Assembly: GCA_019310785.1 (NCBI GenBank)
Contig: JAFDDR010000006.1
Span: 1 to 64,000 of the forward strand
Direction of reading: 5' to 3'
Source of the DNA: Deltaproteobacteria bacterium
GTDB taxonomy: Bacteria > Desulfobacterota > DSM-4660 > Desulfatiglandales > Desulfatiglandaceae
Length of the DNA: 64,000 nucleotides
Position numbers and translations under genes: made by a program
The notes under the pieces: generated by a model
Seen by the model: the letters and a program-made list of their open reading frames with translations, nothing else
Databases searched by the model: none
Told to the model about the DNA's origin: nothing
Part shown: one piece after another, positions 27,808 to 37,411 of the stretch
Layout of the letters: each line of letters begins with the position of its first letter
Numbering within the stretch: position 1 is the first letter of the stretch

Positions 27808-27853
27808 AATCCTAACAATCTGCGGTCATCTGCGTCCAATAAATGAAAACTCC

Positions 27854-28726
27854 TTAAATTCTTTCTTCAAGTTCCTTTTGATGACTGAACAGCCCCGAGG
27901 GCTTGATGACCAGCACTATGGCAATGGCAATGAGACTTACCAGCATCATCCAGTGCGGTTCAAGATAATTAGCCGTAAAGGTCTGTGCAAAACCAATCAA
28001 GACACTGGCAACCAGGATCCCCACCGTACTGCCAAGGCCTCCCACGATGCAGACTGCTAAGGCATTTATTAATACCTCGTAACCCCCTTCTACGGCAATC
28101 GTACCCAATGGCAGTATCACAATGGCTGCTACCGCGGCAAGCCCGGCCCCAAAGGCCATGCTCAAGGCTCCGATTCGATCGGAGTCAATGCCAAAGGTGA
28201 GCGCCGTCCTTTCGTCCTGGGCAATTGAGCGAAAGGCCAATCCGGTTTTTGTGTGATGGGTAAACAGATAAAGAAACAGGGTTAACCCCACTGCAATCAG
28301 GGCGATGAATATCCGCTGAAGGTCCACATATACATCTCCAATGGCAATGCTGCCGTCATAAAAAACAGGGAGTGTATACCGAAAACCAACAAAATCGAAA
28401 TATCTGAACAGCTCCATAATAGCTAATCCGAGTCCGAAAGTTGCCATGACTTCGGATATGGCAAGTCCTTTTATCCTCAAAATGATCAGGTAATAGGTCA
28501 GCAGACCGAGAACCGCGGACAAAAGAATAGAGATAAGTACACAAAGCACATAAGGAAGGCCGAGGCTGTTCAGAAAGATCCATGTCATGAAACCTGAAAA
28601 GACATAGACGGACCCATAGGCAAAATTGGCCACCCCGCTTATACCAAATGTCAGGTTAAAGCCTAAGGCAACAAGGGCCAGGATAGAACTGTTTATAAAG
28701 CCGTAAATGAGTGTTCCAAGAAGCAT
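27854..28726 (-). CDS. livH: LivH-type ABC transporter permease
   Basis: The protein has 290 residues and about eight membrane segments. The N-terminus LIYGFINSSILALVALGFNL and the CIVGGLGSTVGILVASVLIG segment near the C-terminus are typical of LivH. It heads the permease part of the operon and lies 274 bp downstream of the solute-binding gene, separated by a hairpin. Confidence 0.9.
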   Translation of the reverse strand: MLLGTLIYGFINSSILALVALGFNLTFGISGVANFAYGSVYVFSGFMTWIFLNSLGLPYVLCVLISILLSAVLGLLTYYLIILRIKGLAISEVMATFGLGLAIMELFRYFDFVGFRYTLPVFYDGSIAIGDVYVDLQRIFIALIAVGLTLFLYLFTHHTKTGLAFRSIAQDERTALTFGIDSDRIGALSMAFGAGLAAVAAIVILPLGTIAVEGGYEVLINALAVCIVGGLGSTVGILVASVLIGFAQTFTANYLEPHWMMLVSLIAIAIVLVIKPSGLFSHQKELEERI

Positions 28727-28767
28727 GGAAAATGCCTGTACACTTGTTATTAATGGATTGGTTTTCC

Positions 28768-28791
28768 GGATGCCCGTCTAAGCGGGCATCC
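28768..28791 (-). terminator. hairpin between solute-binding protein gene and livH
   Basis: GGATGCCCG, a six-base loop and CGGGCATCC form a perfect nine-pair stem. No T run follows on the minus strand, so it may act as an mRNA-stabilising or attenuating structure rather than a full terminator. That would allow the upstream binding protein to be made in excess over the permease. Confidence 0.5.
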
Positions 28792-29000
28792 ACGTATTCT
28801 ACTCGAATTAATTGAAAATTTCCTGTTACACCTTAGATCCTTTGTTATACTTTAGCTCTTTGCAAGGGTGAGGCATTTTTCAAGGCAATATCTAAACCTG
28901 GCGTATGAATGTGGCCGATTTTCAGGTTTCTGCGAAAATATGTCCCAAATACCAGGCCAATATTACTCAATTTATCAAACAGCTAAAATATTGTGATCCT

Positions 29001-30278
29001 TTACTGTTTCGCCGATTTTAGGCCTGCAGGAAGTTGAATCTTTCCTTCGGCAACCGATTTGGGATAAACAATGACCCTCTTCCCTTTTCGCCATTGTATC
29101 ATGCATCCGAGGGCCGTCTCTTTCGGGTCCTGACCATAAACCACCTGATGACCATCGTTGAATTTGATTCGGCCCATGGCCCCCATTCGATCCGTTTTTT
29201 CCAGTTCAACCACGACTTTATCGCTATTTAGGGTCCCTGCCCTCTCTATGGCCTCTTTCAGGACATAGACCATCTCGTATGCCGGTGCCGGAGAATGGCC
29301 TGCCTCAATGGGCTTTCCATATTTTTTCTTATATTTTTCAAAGAATTCTACTGACTTCGGAACCTTTTTACAGGGAACACTGCCGATTTCAAAGATGCAG
29401 TTCATGGCACCGTCAATCTTTTTGTCAAAGGTTTTCCAGGCCGCCGGTCCTGCTAAAGGGGAAATAAAACCTGCAACCAGGGCAGGTACGTGCATGGACT
29501 TCCATTGTTTGACAAGGATTCCACTCTGGGGCATATCAAATATCGGCAGGATAACTTGGGCGCCTTTGGCCTTGGCCTTCATCAGTCCTGATGAAAAATC
29601 AGATGCACCTGTAGGGTAGGCCTGTCGCCCCACGACTTCCCAGCCCATTTTGTCGAAAACGAGCTTGATCATAAGATCGCCCGTCTTTCTGGCCCAGGCT
29701 ACGTCCTGGTTCATGATAAAGACCTTGTTAAAACCAAACTCCTTGTTCAGATGTGCCATTGTACCACCTAAATACTTGATGAGATATATAGCATTCAGGC
29801 AAACACGAAATGTGTATTTATATTTGTCGTAATCCGTTTTGACCCTTTTCTCCATGGCCGGGGACATGGCGGTTCCTAAAATCATAGGGATTTTGTGCTG
29901 CCCAACCAGATCCATGCAGGCAATGGCACACTCGGACCTGAAAGATCCGAATATAATGAAGTTGGCCTTGTCTTCTAAAATAAGTTTCTTGTGTGCCCTT
30001 ATCACGTCGGCAACGGGGACTCCTGGTTCAGCCCCCCTGGCGTCGATGGCAACAACCTTGAAAGGACGTTTGACGGCGCCTACCTTTACGCCGCCATTCC
30101 CATTAATCTCGTCCACGGCCATGTTTACACAGGCAAGGCCCTCTTTTCCTTCAAGAAATCCAAGCGAGGTGGGCACGCCCAAAATAATCGGTTCCACGGC
30201 AATGGCTTTGGTGATCGGAATTCCCCATACAACAAAAAGGCAAAGTACCAGGGACAAAAAAACAATTCTCCTATTCAT
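29001..30278 (-). CDS. branched-chain/amide ABC transporter substrate-binding protein
   Basis: The protein has 425 residues. A signal peptide ends near residue 26 (ITKAIA/VEP), and the mature part reads IILGVPTSLGFLEGKEGLA, typical of the Leu/Ile/Val-binding family. A strong AAGGAGGAAAG site stands before the ATG. It is the first gene of the second HAAT operon, followed by livHMGF and an acyl-CoA ligase. It is not closely similar to the two binding proteins at the start of the window, so it probably has a different ligand, perhaps a carboxylic acid that the ligase then activates. Confidence 0.9.
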   Translation of the reverse strand: MNRRIVFLSLVLCLFVVWGIPITKAIAVEPIILGVPTSLGFLEGKEGLACVNMAVDEINGNGGVKVGAVKRPFKVVAIDARGAEPGVPVADVIRAHKKLILEDKANFIIFGSFRSECAIACMDLVGQHKIPMILGTAMSPAMEKRVKTDYDKYKYTFRVCLNAIYLIKYLGGTMAHLNKEFGFNKVFIMNQDVAWARKTGDLMIKLVFDKMGWEVVGRQAYPTGASDFSSGLMKAKAKGAQVILPIFDMPQSGILVKQWKSMHVPALVAGFISPLAGPAAWKTFDKKIDGAMNCIFEIGSVPCKKVPKSVEFFEKYKKKYGKPIEAGHSPAPAYEMVYVLKEAIERAGTLNSDKVVVELEKTDRMGAMGRIKFNDGHQVVYGQDPKETALGCMIQWRKGKRVIVYPKSVAEGKIQLPAGLKSAKQ

Positions 30279-30387
30279 GGCTTTCCTCCTTTTTTGGGTG
30301 TCTCCACTCGTCGTGAAAAAATCACCCGGTTAAAATAAAATGAAAATCCAAACCCCATTCAATAAATTTTCGTACAACCCGACTGAT

Positions 30388-30834
30388 TTATTTAGATTTA
30401 TTTCCGTCTATGGCACTGCCGATATCCTGAAGCAGGACAAATCCCTGCCTGATTCGCACCTTCATGCTTTTCCGATCTGCGATCCTTATGAAATAGAGTT
30501 TTTTCATCTTTCTTATCCCTGAAAAACTGGTTTCGATTTTCCAGGGGGAATCGAGTGGCAATACGGTATTCTTCGTGAAAGAAAGGATCCCGTAGTTCAA
30601 TTGAATTCCACCGGGGCTGACAGAGACGGCACTGAAACCAAAAAACGGGCTGTTAAAAAACCATAAGACAATGAGCACCCAGATGGAAAAGACAATCGTA
30701 TGCTTGACCTTCTTTTTTACAAGCGAGCGTACTAACAGGAATACCACTATGCTCAGGGAAAAAAGCATAATCATATTCTGAACAAAGAGGGATTTGATAA
30801 TAAAGGTCTCTGGCATCATTTCCTTTATTAGCAT
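30388..30834 (-). CDS. hypothetical membrane protein
   Basis: The protein has 148 residues and is not recognised. Two hydrophobic segments near the N-terminus (about 21-36 and 46-62) are followed by a soluble part rich in basic residues and beta-strand-like stretches (AVSVSPGGIQLNYGILSF). This looks like a small PH-like or YcxB-like membrane-anchored domain, but the match is not firm. It lies 109 bp upstream of the solute-binding gene on the same strand; cotranscription is possible. Confidence 0.55.
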   Translation of the reverse strand: MLIKEMMPETFIIKSLFVQNMIMLFSLSIVVFLLVRSLVKKKVKHTIVFSIWVLIVLWFFNSPFFGFSAVSVSPGGIQLNYGILSFTKNTVLPLDSPWKIETSFSGIRKMKKLYFIRIADRKSMKVRIRQGFVLLQDIGSAIDGNKSK

Positions 30835-30894
30835 TTAACACAGAATATTCAGGAGTGTCAATCAGCTACAGTAAAACCTGCGAAACCTTATTTC

Positions 30895-30923
30895 TTGACA
30901 GTATAAAAAACGTTTTGTATAGA
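30895..30923 (+). promoter_or_regulatory. strong sigma-70 promoter for the ArsB/NhaD-like permease
   Basis: TTGACA (30895-30900), a 17-base spacer and TATAGA (30918-30923). The resulting leader to the ATG at 31016 is about 85 bases long. Confidence 0.68.
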
Positions 30924-31015
30924 GTCCTTAGACAATTTAAAGGCTTAAAATGGGAACTTTTAAATGCGTTCCTTTTTCATTCGCTTATACCAAGAACTCC
31001 GGAGGAATCCTTATA

Positions 31016-32758
31016 ATGCAAGCCCTTAAGCATTCTTTGATATTGTTGATTGGTCTCACCCTGTTTTTTATTGCTTCACCCGTTTCAGCAGGCCACGGCG
31101 CCAAGGGAGGTCCCCCCAAAGCGGTCATTCCGGGCGGTGATACCATCAATATTTCCGGCATTATCCTTGATAGCCACAAGGAAGCCATTGATGAAGCTGA
31201 AGTGCTGTTCCTTGTCAATGGTAAAGAGATTGACCGAGTAATAACGGCCCACAACGGCAAATATGTGTCCAGGTTTCAGCTAAAAAAAGGCCAAATTCAA
31301 TCCGCAACTATTCATGTGGAAGTCCACAAGACAAGTTTCAAGTCCCAATCCCTTGAATTCAAAGGCTCTGAGCTGGCACAAAAGTATGATCAATTTTATA
31401 TCAGTGAAGACATCACCATGCCCCGGTTCTTGGGCCCGGCATTCTGGATATCCACTATTGTCTTTATACTGGCTTATGTCCTCATTGCCTTTGAACTGCT
31501 CCACAGGACCGTGGCGGCCATGTTAGGCGCTTCCCTTATGCTTGTAATTTCATATACCATCGGGACCGTCCTGCCGGAATACCACATCTTCTCCTTTGAA
31601 AGGGCCATCAGTTCCATTGATATGAATGTGATTTTTCTGCTCATGGGCATGATGATTATCGTGGGTGTATTAAAGCATACGGGCGTTTTCCAGTGGTGCG
31701 CGTATGTCTCATATAAACTGGCAAAGGGTAAGGTCTTTCTCTTAGTCGTTTATCTCATGATATTTACGGCCGTGTCCTCGGCATTTTTAGATAATGTCAC
31801 CACAATGCTTCTTTTGACGGGCGTGGCCATTGAAATTTCCATTTCCCTTTCCTTAAATCCCTTAGTCCTGCTGATTCCTTTAGTCCTTGCCTCAAATATT
31901 GGAGGCACAGCCACCCTTATCGGCGATCCACCCAATATCATGATCGGGTCCTATGCCGGTCTGACCTTTATGGACTTTGTGGTCGCCATTGCCCTGATCT
32001 GCGGGGTGGCCATGGTGGCCCTCGTTATCTTCTCCAAATTAGTATGGGGAAAGGCATACGCAGCGGCAAAGGTTGAAAATGTTTCGGAATATATAAAGGA
32101 CTTGAAAGAGAAATATCCCATAACCGATCCAATCCTTCTAACCTACGGATTAGCTATTCTGGGATTTGTGGTATTCCTGTTCCTCAGTCACGGTTACTGG
32201 CACATGGAGGTAAGCGTGGCCGCATTAATGGGCGCGTCCGTCCTTTTTACCGTTGCCATTTTGACGGGAAAGGTCAATCTGATCGAATTGATAGAAAAGG
32301 ATATTGAGTGGCCGACACTGATGTTCTTTATCTTTTTGTTCATGCTTGTGGGGGCCGTGGAATCGAGCGGGCTTCTGGCACTGGTTGCGGACTGGATACT
32401 TACACTCTCTGCGGGCAATTTTGTGGTCGCGTGCAGTCTGATCATCTGGGTTGCCGCCATCATGTCCGCGTTTGTGGACAACATCCCATTCACGGCCACC
32501 ATGCTCCCCATTGTGGCCTATCTCAGCACGGTGATCCCGGGCTCGGAAAACACCCTGTGGTGGGCCTTAGCACTTGGCGCCTGTTTTGGCGGAAACGGGA
32601 CCATTATCGGGGCCTCGGCAAACGTGGTTACCATGGGGATCGCGGAATCGAGAGGATACAGGATCAGCTTCGGCGGTTTTATGAAAACAGCCTTCCCATT
32701 CATGATTATCAGTGTATTGATCGCCCATGCCTGGCTGCTTATTTTCAGACCACAATAA
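31016..32758 (+). CDS. ArsB/NhaD-like ion transporter with exported N-terminal domain
   Basis: The protein has 580 residues. The ATG at 31016 is preceded by GGAGGA and gives a clear signal peptide (MQALKHSLILLIGL..., cleavage near VSAG); an upstream ATG at 30950 lacks a ribosome binding site. Residues about 45-130 form a beta-rich exported domain resembling carboxypeptidase-regulatory/Ig-like folds (DTINISGIILDSHKEAIDEAEV). About eleven membrane helices follow, with GGTATLIGDPPNIMIGS and a second half with SAFVDNIPFTATMLP and GGNGTIIGASANVV, the paired signature loops of the ion transporter superfamily (ArsB, NhaD, P protein). The ion may be Na+, arsenite or an organic anion. The exported domain is not standard in the family. 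Confidence 0.85.
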   Translation: MQALKHSLILLIGLTLFFIASPVSAGHGAKGGPPKAVIPGGDTINISGIILDSHKEAIDEAEVLFLVNGKEIDRVITAHNGKYVSRFQLKKGQIQSATIHVEVHKTSFKSQSLEFKGSELAQKYDQFYISEDITMPRFLGPAFWISTIVFILAYVLIAFELLHRTVAAMLGASLMLVISYTIGTVLPEYHIFSFERAISSIDMNVIFLLMGMMIIVGVLKHTGVFQWCAYVSYKLAKGKVFLLVVYLMIFTAVSSAFLDNVTTMLLLTGVAIEISISLSLNPLVLLIPLVLASNIGGTATLIGDPPNIMIGSYAGLTFMDFVVAIALICGVAMVALVIFSKLVWGKAYAAAKVENVSEYIKDLKEKYPITDPILLTYGLAILGFVVFLFLSHGYWHMEVSVAALMGASVLFTVAILTGKVNLIELIEKDIEWPTLMFFIFLFMLVGAVESSGLLALVADWILTLSAGNFVVACSLIIWVAAIMSAFVDNIPFTATMLPIVAYLSTVIPGSENTLWWALALGACFGGNGTIIGASANVVTMGIAESRGYRISFGGFMKTAFPFMIISVLIAHAWLLIFRPQ

Positions 32759-32795
32759 GGGCGTGTATGAGACGGTGTTGATGCAATAAAAAATG

Positions 32796-32840
32796 GAAGC
32801 CCCTCCTGGCATATAGCAGGCGGGGCTTTTCTTTATTTTT
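32796..32840 (+). terminator. rho-independent terminator
   Basis: The stem GAAGCCCC...GGGGCTTTTC is followed by TTTATTTTT, 38 bases after the permease stop codon. It should end transcription of the permease gene. Confidence 0.78.
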
Positions 32841-32848
32841 ACACTAAA

Positions 32849-33136
32849 AACCTGGTCCAGATGACCAGGCATTGGTCATCCCCATAGGGGGATTTGCTTT
32901 GTTGGAGTTTCATTGACTTATTGAAATTACAAATATCAAATCCCAAATATCAAATAAATCCCAATGACCAAAATTCAAAAATACAAACAAAGTCATGTCC
33001 TGGAAGGTTTTGGTAATTGAATATTGGAATTTGAGATTTGTTTGTAATTTGGTGCTTGGAATTTGTATTTTTAGACACAAAAATCTAAGGCAGAGCCATC
33101 TATCTCTGACTTGGCCCGAGGACCAGGTTTTCAATG
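32849..33136 (+). repeat. dispersed ~280-bp repeat, copy B
   Basis: This is the cleanest copy of the family. The left end AACCTGGTCC (32849-32858) is inverted at the right end as GGACCAGGTT (33120-33129). The interior holds the inverted arms caaataaatcccaatgacca and ttttggtaattgaatattgg. It ends 28 bp before the ATG of recQ and starts just after the terminator of the preceding gene. No reading frame is conserved in it, so it is a non-coding element, either a MITE-like insertion or a structured leader. Confidence 0.82.
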
Positions 33137-33163
33137 TAGGAATAAAATGAGAGCGAACTGACA

Positions 33164-35522
33164 ATGTCTGAAAACCACGAACCTCTAAAAGAAGCCCTCT
33201 CTTTCATGGAACGGGTGTTCGGATTTCATGAGTTCAGACCGGGCCAGGATGAGATATTAGAATCAGTGCTGGATGGTTCGGACAGCCTGGTGATCATGCC
33301 CACGGGCGGGGGAAAATCCCTGTGTTACCAGGTTCCCGCATTCATAAGACCCGGGATTACCCTGGTCATTTCTCCTCTTATTGCCCTTATGAAAGACCAG
33401 GTGGACTCGCTTCGGGTCCTGGATCTGCCGGTTGACGCCGTTCATAGCCTCATGGGACTCGGAGAACAAGAAAATACCCTCCTTAAGATTTCCGAAGGTA
33501 AAACCAGGTTAGTGTACGCCTCGCCCGAAAGGCTCAGAAACCAGAGATTTATGGACGCGCTCAGTCAAAATACGGTTTCCATGGTGGCCGTGGATGAAGC
33601 CCACTGCATTTCCCAGTGGGGGCATGATTTCAGGCCCGACTATTTGAGAATCAGCCATGCCATTGAGGCCATTGGCAGGCCACAGGTCATTGCGCTTACC
33701 GCCACGGCCACGGAAAAGGTCCGTTCGGATATTGTCCAGCAATTGAAATTGAAGGCCCCAAGGGTCTTTGTTACCGGGTTTGACCGACGTAATCTTTTCT
33801 GGGAGGTACGGCAGTGCGCGGATGAAAAGGAAAAAAAAAATAGCAGTATTGGAAGAACGTCTCTTAAACCTTTCAGGCGCTGCCATTGTCTACACCGGGA
33901 CCAGAAAAAACGTAGAGCGCACTGTCCAAAAGCTCAATAAGGGCAATTTAAAGGCCAGGGCATACCATGCCGGGTTGGATGAGGCCGAGCGAACCCGGGT
34001 TCAGGAAAACTTCATGGAGGGCCGATCCGACCTCGTGGTAGCAACAAATGCCTTTGGCATGGGAATCGACCGTTCGGATATTCGTATGGTCATCCATCAC
34101 ACCTTTCCCGGAACCATCGAGGCATACTACCAGGAGGGTGGCCGTGCGGGCCGGGACGGAGAACCGGCTACCTGTTTGCTCCTGTACACACCTTCCGACA
34201 GGATGCTTCAGGAATTTTTTATAGACTCGCGGTACCCACCTCGTGAAATAGTGTTTCAGGTCTATGATTGTCTGCTACACCGTCAGGAGGAACTTTTGTG
34301 GTTGACTTATCGTGAAATCGGGATGTTGGGCGATGAGAAAATTCCTGATCTGACAGTGGGATCGTGCATCAAGATCTTAGAAGACGCATCTGCCGTTAAG
34401 AGACTTCACCGTTACGATAACCAGGCCGAGCTTTATCTTAAGAAAAACCCTCAAATCCTTATCAATGAACTCACATCAAGGGCAAAAAACAGGAAAAAGC
34501 TCCTTCAAAACCTTGAACGCATTTACGGAGATGATCAACTCACAAACGGGATCCAGTTTCTCCCCGCTGAACTGGCAAAGAGAACTGATCTATCCATAGA
34601 CGCCCTGAGAAGGTGTTTTCTGCAAATGGAGTCCGAAGGCGCTATTACCTATATCCCTCCCTTCCGCGGCAGGGGACTCCGTGTCCTCAAACGCGTAAAA
34701 CCTGAAGAACTTGAAATCGATTTTCATGCACTAAAGGTTCGCAAGGCATATGAACTGACTAAACTGGATCAGGTGATGGACTATGCCACAACAGAAAGAT
34801 GCCGCCGCAGCTTTTTGGTCGGCTATTTTGGGGAGTCCGCAAAAGGGGATAACTGCGGGGCCTGTGATCGCTGTAAGACGCGCGAAACGCGCGCCGTTTC
34901 TCACAAAAATGGTACCGATCCCATCTTAGCCGTCAAGGTCCTGAGTGGTGTGGCCCGATTGAAAGGGCGATTCGGTACCGGCATGGCGGCCAAAGTGCTC
35001 ACAGGGTCCAAAGATCGCATGCTTTTCCAGTTCAGGCTTCAGCATCTTTCCACGTATGGTCTCCTTTCAGACTATACACAGGCCCAGGTGCAGGACTGGA
35101 TCAAGGAACTCATTTCAAAAGGGTGTCTTGTTTCACGCCGAACTTTTATAGGTGAAAAAAACTACCCTGTCCTGGAACTCACTGACCGGGGATTTCGTGT
35201 TATGGGAGGAGATGAAGAAATTTATCTCTCACCCGCTGTGATAGAACAAAAGGCGGTCCGGCCGGAATCCATAACGCTTCACGGCATCGAAATGGAAACC
35301 TTTGCCCGGCTCCGTGAATTACGCGCACGCTTAGCCAAAGAAGAAAAACTACCCTCTTACTGCATCTTCCATGACCGGACACTTCGGGAAATGACCCGTG
35401 CCCTTCCGGGAACCCCGGAAGAACTCCTTCGTGTTACAGGTGTTGGAGAAGTAACTCTGAGGAAGTATGGGCAGGCGTTCTTGAAGGTATTGAGAGAAAT
35501 AAAAGACGAGAAGTCAGGCTAA
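33164..35522 (+). pseudogene. recQ: RecQ helicase split by a +1 A frameshift
   Basis: Two overlapping frames together encode a RecQ-family DNA helicase of about 785 residues. The first frame (33164 to about 33840) holds the DEAD part: FRPGQDEILE, Walker A PTGGGKS, DEAHCISQWGHDFR. The second frame continues with the helicase C domain (VVATNAFGMGIDRSDIRMVIHH, QEGGRAGRDGEPATC), the zinc-binding RQC part (CRRSFLVGYFG...CGACDRC) and an HRDC domain at the C-terminus. The shift is at a run of ten A (33831-33840): with nine A the protein reads EKEKKIAVLEERL without a break. RecQ unwinds recombination intermediates. Whether the break is real, programmed slippage or a sequence error cannot be settled here. 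Confidence 0.85.
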
Positions 35523-35623
35523 TAGAAATGCCAAAGGAATTCCACTGTTATCCTGATCTATCCCTTCTCCTCTAATTCTTTCGGATTATGTTTATACACT
35601 GATTAAAACATTTCCAATCCGTC

Positions 35624-35651
35624 TTGACATTCCAGAGTTTTCTGATAGATT
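35624..35651 (+). promoter_or_regulatory. sigma-70 promoter for the RCK-DUF1538-PII cluster
   Basis: TTGACA (35624-35629), a 16-base spacer and TAGATT (35646-35651) lie about 86 bases before the ATG at 35738. Confidence 0.5.
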
Positions 35652-35737
35652 AGATATATTGATATTAGTTAAGGTGTATTCAGTGCATACAACCATCCCA
35701 CCCCATTTTTTTCGTAAAATTAACAGGATACACTATC

Positions 35738-37369
35738 ATGAAATTCATTCCTTCCCAAATCCTTTACTTTACTCGAAGCAGAACAACAAAGAGGAACGTC
35801 AAGCTTCTATTCAAGTTCCTTTTGGCGTTGACAATGCTGGTGGTAATATACAGCGTTTTGTTTCATTTCATAATGCTTTTTGAAGAAAAGGAGTTTAGCT
35901 GGATTACAGGTTTCTATTGGACACTCACTGTGATGTCCACGCTTGGCTTCGGCATTCTTTTTCTTCTTGTCATGTTGCCCTTTACCTTCATTCAATTTTT
36001 TTATGCCCCATGGCTTGAAGCCCAATCAAGGGCCAAAACTCCGCGGGAATTGCCGGAAGGCACAACAGGACACGTGATACTGACAAGCTTTGATCCCATA
36101 ACCATAAACCTCGTAGAAAAACTAAAGAAATATGATTATGAATATGCTATTATCGCCACTGATTTTCAACGTGCGTTAGAACTTTATGATTTGAACTTCA
36201 AGGTGGTCGTTGGAGATCTGGGTGATCCGGAAACATATAAACGTCTCCGCATACAAAATGCTGCCATGCTGGTCGCCAACAACGATGATATGACCAACAC
36301 AAATATATCCTTTACGGTCAGGGAGGTCTCTGAAAAAGTACCCGTCGTTACTAATGCAGATGCGGATGATTCCATCGATATTTTGCAGCTTGCCGGCAGC
36401 ACTTATGTCTTTCAGTTTATGAAGATGCTTGGGGAATCCTTAGCGCGAAGAACGCTCGGAATGAGTATGGGGGCAAATGTTATCGGAAGATTCGATCAAC
36501 TTCTCATCGCCGAAGCACCTGCAATGCGAACACCACTTGAGGGAAAAACCCTCATTCAAAGCAATCTGCGAGAAAAAACCGGCGTAACAGTTGTCGGGCT
36601 TTGGGAGAGAGGCCGATTTAAAATGCCTCAGCCACAGACTCGAATCGATTCCACGACTGTGCTCGTGCTTGCCGGTTCGGCTGAACAGCTCGAAAAATAT
36701 GACGAGGTCTTCTCCATTTACCGTGTTTATCACACCGCCGATGCTCCTGTTCTCATATTGGGTGGCGGCCGTGTCGGGCATGCAGCGGCACAGATCCTGG
36801 AAGAGCGACAGATTGTTTATAAGGTTGTGGAGAAGAATCCGAAATTTATTCAAAATAATAAGTATATTCAAGGAAATGCTGCCGATCTTGATATCTTGAG
36901 TCAGGCCGGCATACGGGAAGCTTCATCTGTCATTATTACCACTCATGATGACTCCATGAATATTTATCTCACCATCTATTGCCGTCAACTGCGATCCGAT
37001 ATACAGATTATCAGCAGGGCAAATCTGGACGGAAATATTTCCAAACTGCACAGGGCTGGAGCAGACATTGTCATGGCACATGCTTCCATGGGAGCAAATA
37101 CCATAATTAATCTTCTAAAACCCAATAAAATACTGATGTTTGCAGAAGGACTGAACATCTTCCGCGCGTCGGTACACTCATCCCTTGCGGGCAAAACTCT
37201 TGCTGAAAGTCAAATCCGGAAACAAACGGGCTGCAGCGTAATAGCTATTGGTAGGGAGAATAAATTGAATATCAACCCCGAACCCTCGATTCTTCTTGGG
37301 GAACATGATGAAATGGTCTTGATTGGGACGAGCGATGCTGAAAAACGTCTTATGGAGATCTATCAATAA
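35738..37369 (+). CDS. double-RCK (TrkA-N) potassium channel-like protein with shortened pore
   Basis: The protein has 543 residues. A membrane helix (about 24-48) and the start of a pore region (WTLTVMSTLGFG, ending at G72) are followed at once by ILFLLVMLPFTFIQFF. In relatives recalled from memory, about twenty residues (DITF...plus the start of the second helix) stand between these two pieces, so this copy seems to have lost the end of the filter and part of the second span in frame. Two TrkA-N/RCK modules follow (about 110-220 and 335-450), each with a TrkA-C segment (about 255-315 and 465-540); the second has the complete GGGRVGHAAAQIL nucleotide turn. It may be a non-conducting sensor. 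The DUF1538 gene starts 42 bp downstream. Confidence 0.82.
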   Translation: MKFIPSQILYFTRSRTTKRNVKLLFKFLLALTMLVVIYSVLFHFIMLFEEKEFSWITGFYWTLTVMSTLGFGILFLLVMLPFTFIQFFYAPWLEAQSRAKTPRELPEGTTGHVILTSFDPITINLVEKLKKYDYEYAIIATDFQRALELYDLNFKVVVGDLGDPETYKRLRIQNAAMLVANNDDMTNTNISFTVREVSEKVPVVTNADADDSIDILQLAGSTYVFQFMKMLGESLARRTLGMSMGANVIGRFDQLLIAEAPAMRTPLEGKTLIQSNLREKTGVTVVGLWERGRFKMPQPQTRIDSTTVLVLAGSAEQLEKYDEVFSIYRVYHTADAPVLILGGGRVGHAAAQILEERQIVYKVVEKNPKFIQNNKYIQGNAADLDILSQAGIREASSVIITTHDDSMNIYLTIYCRQLRSDIQIISRANLDGNISKLHRAGADIVMAHASMGANTIINLLKPNKILMFAEGLNIFRASVHSSLAGKTLAESQIRKQTGCSVIAIGRENKLNINPEPSILLGEHDEMVLIGTSDAEKRLMEIYQ

Positions 37370-37411
37370 CCATCGAGCCATTGCAAAGCTCTGGACGGGA
37401 ACAAAGAGATA

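Noticed and set aside
30950-31015. Upstream ATG of the ArsB/NhaD-like gene
   Set aside because: It lacks a ribosome binding site and would put 22 hydrophilic residues before a clear signal peptide.
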